Notes under the pieces: model-generated
The model's database searches: none
The model's input: the letters and a program-made list of their open reading frames with translations, nothing else
What the model was told of the DNA's origin: nothing
Made by a program: the position numbers and the translations under genes
Part shown: one piece after another, positions 59,980-64,000 of the stretch
Position numbering within the stretch: position 1 is the stretch's first letter
Layout of the letters: every line of letters begins with the position of its first letter
Assembly: GCF_000186865.1 (NCBI RefSeq)
Contig: NW_008705586.1
Location: 436,598 to 500,597, forward strand
Direction: 5' to 3'
From: Aureococcus anophagefferens
Taxonomy: Eukaryota > Sar > Pelagophyceae > Pelagomonadales > Pelagomonadaceae
Length of the DNA stretch: 64,000 nucleotides

Positions 59980-62900
59980 CTAGACGCCGCCGGAGACCGC
60001 GAGGCTCTCCTCGGGCGCCTCGTCGTCGTCGGCCTTCATGGGGACCATCTCCTTGGCCGGCGCGCCGTCCATCTCCGCCGACTGGTCCATCGTCGACTGG
60101 TAGTGGACGAACGCGAAGACGCCGACGAGCACGACCTGGGCAGGAAACACACTATTACAAACGAATTCAATGTGGTGTCTCACTCGGCGTCGAGCACGCG
60201 ACGAGAGACGACGACTCGTCCAAAAATGAGCCGGAACGACCGAGATAGAGAGGTTTGAAGTTTTGCCGGACCCACCGGCTGTTTCCGACTCCGAGCGCGA
60301 CGGCGAGCGCGACGACGATGCCGACGATCATGCCCGTGTCGTCGCCGTCGCTCTTCTTCGAGCCGCCGCCGCCGCCGCCCGTCGCCGTGGTGCAGTCCAC
60401 CGTCTCGCCGCAAGCGGCGGTCCACTCGCACGACGCGACCGCCTCGAACTCGGACTCGCACGCTTCGTCGTAGGTGCCGTAGTCCGCGCACGACGCGGCG
60501 CCCGAGGCCAGATCCGCGCAGGACGCCGACGTGTCGATGGCCACGTTCGGGTCGCAGGCCATCATCGCTTCCACGGCCGCGTCGCATTCGTCGACGACGA
60601 CCTCCGGCGCGGACACGGACGTCGTGGCCGCGTCCGCGAAGATGTTCTCGAAGCCGCTGTCCTCCGCGGATTGCGAGATGGCCGCGTCCCAGTCGTCGGC
60701 CGTCGCGGCGCCGAGGCTCGTCGCGAGCTCGTCCGCGGCGTCGGCCGACTCGACCTCGACGACGTAGGTGACGACGACGGAGTCCGCCAAAAGCTTGCGG
60801 CGCGCGCCCTCGCTGAAGGTCACCTCGACGGCGGGCGTGCCCGCGTAGTAGCTCTGGACCATGGCGACGACGGCGTCCTTGAGCACGTCGCTGCCCTCGG
60901 CCGTCGCGAGGTCGATGCCGCCGACGGTGAAGTCGCCGGAGATGGACGCGGGCAACGGCGTGGGCGCGGGCGTCGGGCCGGGCGTCGGCGCGGCCGAGGG
61001 GCGGGGCGTCGGCGCCGCCGTCGTCGGCGCGGGCGTCGGCGCGGGCACGGGCGCGGGCGTCGGCTCCGCGGTCGTCGGCGCGGGCGTCGGCGCGGGCACG
61101 GGCGCGGGCGTCGGCGCGGGCACGGGCGTCGGCGTCGGCGCCGGCGTCGGCGCGGGCACGGGCGCGGGCGTCGGTTCCGCGGTCGTCGGGCCCGGCGTCG
61201 GCGCGGGCACGGGCGCGGGCGTCGGCGCGGCGATGGGCGCGGTCGTCGGCGCCGGCGACGGCGCGCCGACGCACGTCGCGTACTCGACGAAGGCGCCCTC
61301 GACGCAGCGCGTGATGCCCGACGCCGTGTAGCCGTCGTCGCAGGTCACGTGGCAGCCGTTGCCGCTGTAGAGCGTGTCGCCCGTCTCGCAGTACTCCGAC
61401 GCGTAGACGCCGTTGTCGGGCTGCGCCGCGACGGTGCACGTCGTCCCGTCGGCGACGAACGTGTCCATGTTCTGGAACACGTTGCCCGTGATGACGTAGT
61501 AGTCCGTCATGTCGCAGCACGCGTAGCTCATCTCCGTGCCGCTCAGGTAGCTGTCGGACGTCGTGAATGAGAGCAGCGCGCTCGACCCCTCCTGCCGGCT
61601 CAGGTCCGCGCGGAAGCAGAGGAGCGGGCCCGTCGTCGAGATGACGACCTCGTCGCCGTCGTCGCAGCGGTCGTTGCCCGCGCCGCAGGTGTAGTCGAAG
61701 ATCTGCGTGTGGTAGTGGTACGTCGTCCCGAGGTCGACGCCGTACTCGTCGGTCGTCGACTCGTCGTGCGTGTGGCCGCTGCACTCGTCGAGGAGCGGCG
61801 CCGCGAAGCCCGGCGCGTCGTCGCCGAGGTAGCGGCCGTAGATGAGGTGGCCGTCGGCGCCGAAGCCGATGATGGGCGGGTGCGACGCCGTGGTCGTGTA
61901 GTTGGACGTGCCGTACAGGCACTGGTGGCTGTCGCTGAAGAGGTCGCCGTGGACGTGGGGCTGGCCCGCGCCCTGGCCGACGTGGAGGTTGCAGGGCGAC
62001 GTCTCGCAGGTCGGCTGGTTCCACTCGCCGCGGTTGTTCTGCGTGACCCAGTTCTGCATGCCGTTGACCGTGATGCCGACGCCCGCGCCGTCGGGGAGGC
62101 CGTAGGTGCCGATGCCGAGGCCGTCGTCGTAGAGGTAGGGGATGCCCTCGTTGCCCGCCGTGCCGTCGAAGAGGTCGACGTTGTTCGTCCAGACGCCCTC
62201 GTCGAAGTCGACGACGTCGAGCGGGTACTGGAGGCTGTAGTAGCGGTCGACGGTGCGCGTCGGGTCGCCCGTGCAGTAGGTCACGCCGTCGGACACGCCG
62301 AGCGGCCTACGATTTGTGTTCTTTTTGTCAGCGCGGGGAAGCCCTCCTTCCAGCGACGCGCCCCGCGTCCATCGTTGGACGCCGGCGGGCGACGGGCTCG
62401 GCACGTTGTTGAGCGTCGGCTCGAAGACGCCGCCCTCGCCGGACGTGAGCAGGATGAGCCACTTGTCGTTGCAGAAGGCGTACTTGATCGACGGCCCCTG
62501 GATGACCTGCTCGAGGAAGGTGCCGTCGCAGACGCCGTCCGTGCGCTGCGTGCAGTCGGAGTCGCACGCGCCTGCGGCGTTCCGCGTCGCCGCGCGCGGC
62601 GCCCGGAGACGCGGCCGTCCGCGCCCTTGAAGGTCCAGTCCGTGACCTCGTCGTAGTCGGACATGTCGAGGAACTCCGTGCAGTCCGAGCCGTCGGACGC
62701 GTAGTCGGACCGGTACGCGCCGGTGACGCCGTCGACCTAAAAAAAATCGTTTCAGCCAGCCTCGGAGGACGGACGCCGCCGTGCGGACGGTCGGGGGCCC
62801 GCCGCCGGCGTTCGAGCACGTGATGTACTGGTTCCGGCAGGTCGGGGCGCCGCAGTAGCCCCAGCCGCCTACGCGCCCGTTTTATTCCGGCAGCAGCCCC

Positions 62901-63048
62901 CGAAGCTGCCGCGCGCACCTTCGTCCGTCGGGGCGTAGCACTCGCTGTCCGAGAGGGCGTGGGTGTTGGTAAACTGGCTCGAGACCGTGACGCTCGCGCG
63001 GGCGGAGCCCGCCAGCGAGAGCACGAGGATCGCGTGGTTGGCCTTCAT
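59980..63048 (-). CDS. YHYH-domain surface protein with Pro/Thr repeat, sushi-like module and membrane anchor
   Basis: Starts [18 protein letters not shown] (signal peptide). Several short exons (first ~63048-62880, next from 62868, another from 62736) lead to the main exon, ~62306-60290, then an introner, then the last exon 60135-59980. The YHYH domain is marked by [16 protein letters not shown] and [18 protein letters not shown] cysteine-rich sushi-like module follows ([17 protein letters not shown]), then about 90 residues of (P/T)PAP(V/T)PAPTPAP repeats, an acidic domain, and a membrane helix [16 protein letters not shown] that continues after splicing as [13 protein letters not shown]. 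Exact small-exon borders are uncertain. Likely a cell-surface protein. Confidence 0.75.
60136..60289 (-). mobile_element. Introner element, family B, short diverged copy
   Basis: 154 bp. One end GGAAACAGCCGGTGG aligns with the family B tip GAAACAACCAGTGG of the copy at 20922; the other end is CTGGGCAGGAAAC, as in that copy. The core words CGTCCAAAAATGAGCCGGAACG and CGAGATAGAGAGGTTTGAAG (shown apart) are conserved. Target copies begin GTCG on both sides but are otherwise eroded. GT-AG splicing rebuilds one continuous transmembrane helix. Confidence 0.72.
60950..61000 (-). other. Stalk-domain boundary of the YHYH protein
   Basis: Here the Pro/Thr repeat ends and a folded acidic domain begins ([20 protein letters not shown]), with [20 protein letters not shown] further on. 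That block resembles diatom/oomycete cell-surface modules with a RKLL motif followed by a valine-rich strand. Family not named. Confidence 0.35.
60950..61250 (-). repeat. GC-rich minisatellite coding for Pro/Thr/Ala repeats
   Basis: Units of 12-36 bp such as GGCGCGGGCGTCGGCGCGGG and GGCACGGGCGCGGGCGTCGG repeat about fifteen times within the YHYH gene. They encode PTPAP, PVPAPT and similar, a flexible stalk. Their length may vary between strains. Confidence 0.8.
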
Positions 63049-63145
63049 CGTCTTGCACTGCCAAATTTGCATGCAACAACGAAAGATGGCATCTTGATGG
63101 CAACGATGCCGAGGTGAAGACTTGCGGTGCTCTGCGTAAAAGTCC

Positions 63146-64000
63146 ATGTGCGCAGCCTACGATGCGTCGCAATTGGCCTCGGGCAAGCCCGCCGTGCGCG
63201 ACTACGCGTCGCCGACCTGCGGCTGGGCCGTGCGCTGCACGAAGGCGCCGATCCTGAGCGTGGCCAAGCGGTCCCTGAGCAGCGAGTCGCACGTCGCCTG
63301 GAAGCGCGAGCTGGGCCTCGGCGCCTACGGCGGCATGGAGCTGCCGGCGGCGCTCTACGGGCGCAGCGCGCTCGAGCTGCGCCACGGCGCCTCGGGCGTG
63401 CGCCTGAGCTTCTGCGCTTTGGAGGCGCTCCGCGCGTGGGCGGCGCTCGGCGCCGAGCCCGCGCGCCACCGAAACGCGGCGGCGCCCGCGGAGTGGGACT
63501 GGACCTTCACGACGCCCTACCGCGGCGCGACGGCCGTGGCCGACTTCGGCGACGGCGTGCCGGCGGAGCCCGACGGCGCCAGCTTCTACGACGGCGGCGA
63601 CGGCGGCGGCGGCGCCGCGGGCCCGGCGGCGCTCCGGCGGCCGACGTGCAAGTGCGTCTTCGGCCGCAAGCCCCTCCTCGGCGGCGATGAGGCCGCGGCG
63701 GCGGCGGCGCCGCCGGCCGCGCCGCCGCCGCCGCCGCCGTGGCGCGCGACGGCCGAGGCCGTCGACATCGAGCGGTTGCTCGCGGCGCATCCGGCGCCGC
63801 CGCCCTTCGAGGACTCCGTCGAGCTCTGGTGCGTCTTTCGGCTCCTCTGGAACTTGCAAACGTATTGTCGTAGGCGCGACGACCTCGACCCCCACTCCTT
63901 CGCCTTCTTCCGCGTCCGCGTGCGTTTCGCGGGAAAGTTCTGGGTCGCGTTCTCGCGGTTCTTCATCCGCGTCAACGGCGTCCTCGCGCGCGTGCTCGAC
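63146..64000 (+). CDS. TIP41-like (TIPRL) protein, 3' truncated by window
   Basis: Exons 63146-63828 and from 63874 on, with a 45-bp GT-AG intron that keeps the frame. Blocks match TIP41: EWDWTFTTPYRGATAVADFG, IERLLAAHPAPPPFEDSVEL, then across the splice WRDDLDPHSFAFFRVRVRFA and FSRFFIRVNGVLARVLD, where the family has R.FLRVDGV..R..D. TIP41/TIPRL binds PP2A-type phosphatase catalytic subunits in TOR signalling. A glycine/alanine/proline insertion of ~70 residues sits before the conserved second half. Open to base 64000. Confidence 0.78.
   Translation, partial: MCAAYDASQLASGKPAVRDYASPTCGWAVRCTKAPILSVAKRSLSSESHVAWKRELGLGAYGGMELPAALYGRSALELRHGASGVRLSFCALEALRAWAALGAEPARHRNAAAPAEWDWTFTTPYRGATAVADFGDGVPAEPDGASFYDGGDGGGGAAGPAALRRPTCKCVFGRKPLLGGDEAAAAAAPPAAPPPPPPWRATAEAVDIERLLAAHPAPPPFEDSVELWCVFRLLWNLQTYCRRRDDLDPHSFAFFRVRVRFAGKFWVAFSRFFIRVNGVLARVLD

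Noticed and set aside
60263..61570. Long plus-strand ORF rich in R, G and H
   Set aside because: Antisense shadow of the Pro/Thr minisatellite and YHYH domain, which carries recognisable domains on the minus strand.

Overview
This is nuclear DNA from a compact, very GC-rich (roughly 65-70%) eukaryotic microbe. It has spliced protein genes packed tightly on both strands, a plastid-type (lumen-like) targeting sequence, cilium- and centrosome-type proteins, and about fourteen ~130-215 bp repeats that sit exactly where introns should be. The repeats match what is published for introner elements of the pelagophyte alga Aureococcus anophagefferens. I infer a pelagophyte (stramenopile) close to that species. 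No tRNA, rRNA, CRISPR or prokaryote-style operon was seen.

Layout. 1-9 kb: the C-terminus of an ASPM-like spindle protein; a large ubiquitin-like/EF-hand/RCC1/F5-8C protein interrupted by four introners; U1 snRNP protein C; an unknown gene with one old introner; an RluA-type pseudouridine synthase. 9-19 kb: a phosphate-type MFS transporter, an EF-hand protein, an EXS-domain membrane protein, a TPR-DnaJ fusion and several small unknowns. 19-25 kb: a CaMK-type kinase with a probable N-myristoylation start, a TFIIIC-90-like zinc-ribbon protein, ubiquitin-eS30 and a sulfotransferase-like gene. 25-34 kb: unknown genes, a tandem pair of hotdog-fold ORFs, a sulfotransferase and a glycine-rich RRM protein crossed by a 485-bp run of N. 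34-44 kb: an IQ/WW-LRR-TPR protein, ribosomal P1, a six-TM cation channel with a C-terminal ligand-binding-like region, and a PH-domain protein. 44-57 kb: a SAM-domain protein, a membrane-anchored methyltransferase, a tandem MYND-RING-Sel1 duplication that also copied the tail of a TauE/SafE exporter, an FAD oxidoreductase and a CHMP4-like ESCRT-III subunit. 57-64 kb: a secretory cyclophilin, SAM and DUF1336 proteins, a YHYH surface protein and a TIP41-like gene cut by the window end.

Common theme. Introns fall in two classes. Ordinary ones are short, about 35-150 bp. Introners are mostly 199-213 bp, with terminal inverted repeats and an ~8-bp target duplication. In each resolvable introner the 5' splice site lies in the upstream target copy (GT or GC) and the 3' AG lies at the element tip, so splicing restores the uninterrupted codons. 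This was checked by frame and protein-family continuity in twelve genes or gene segments. Exon coordinates are hand-derived from the sequence; no alignment, transcript or database search was available.
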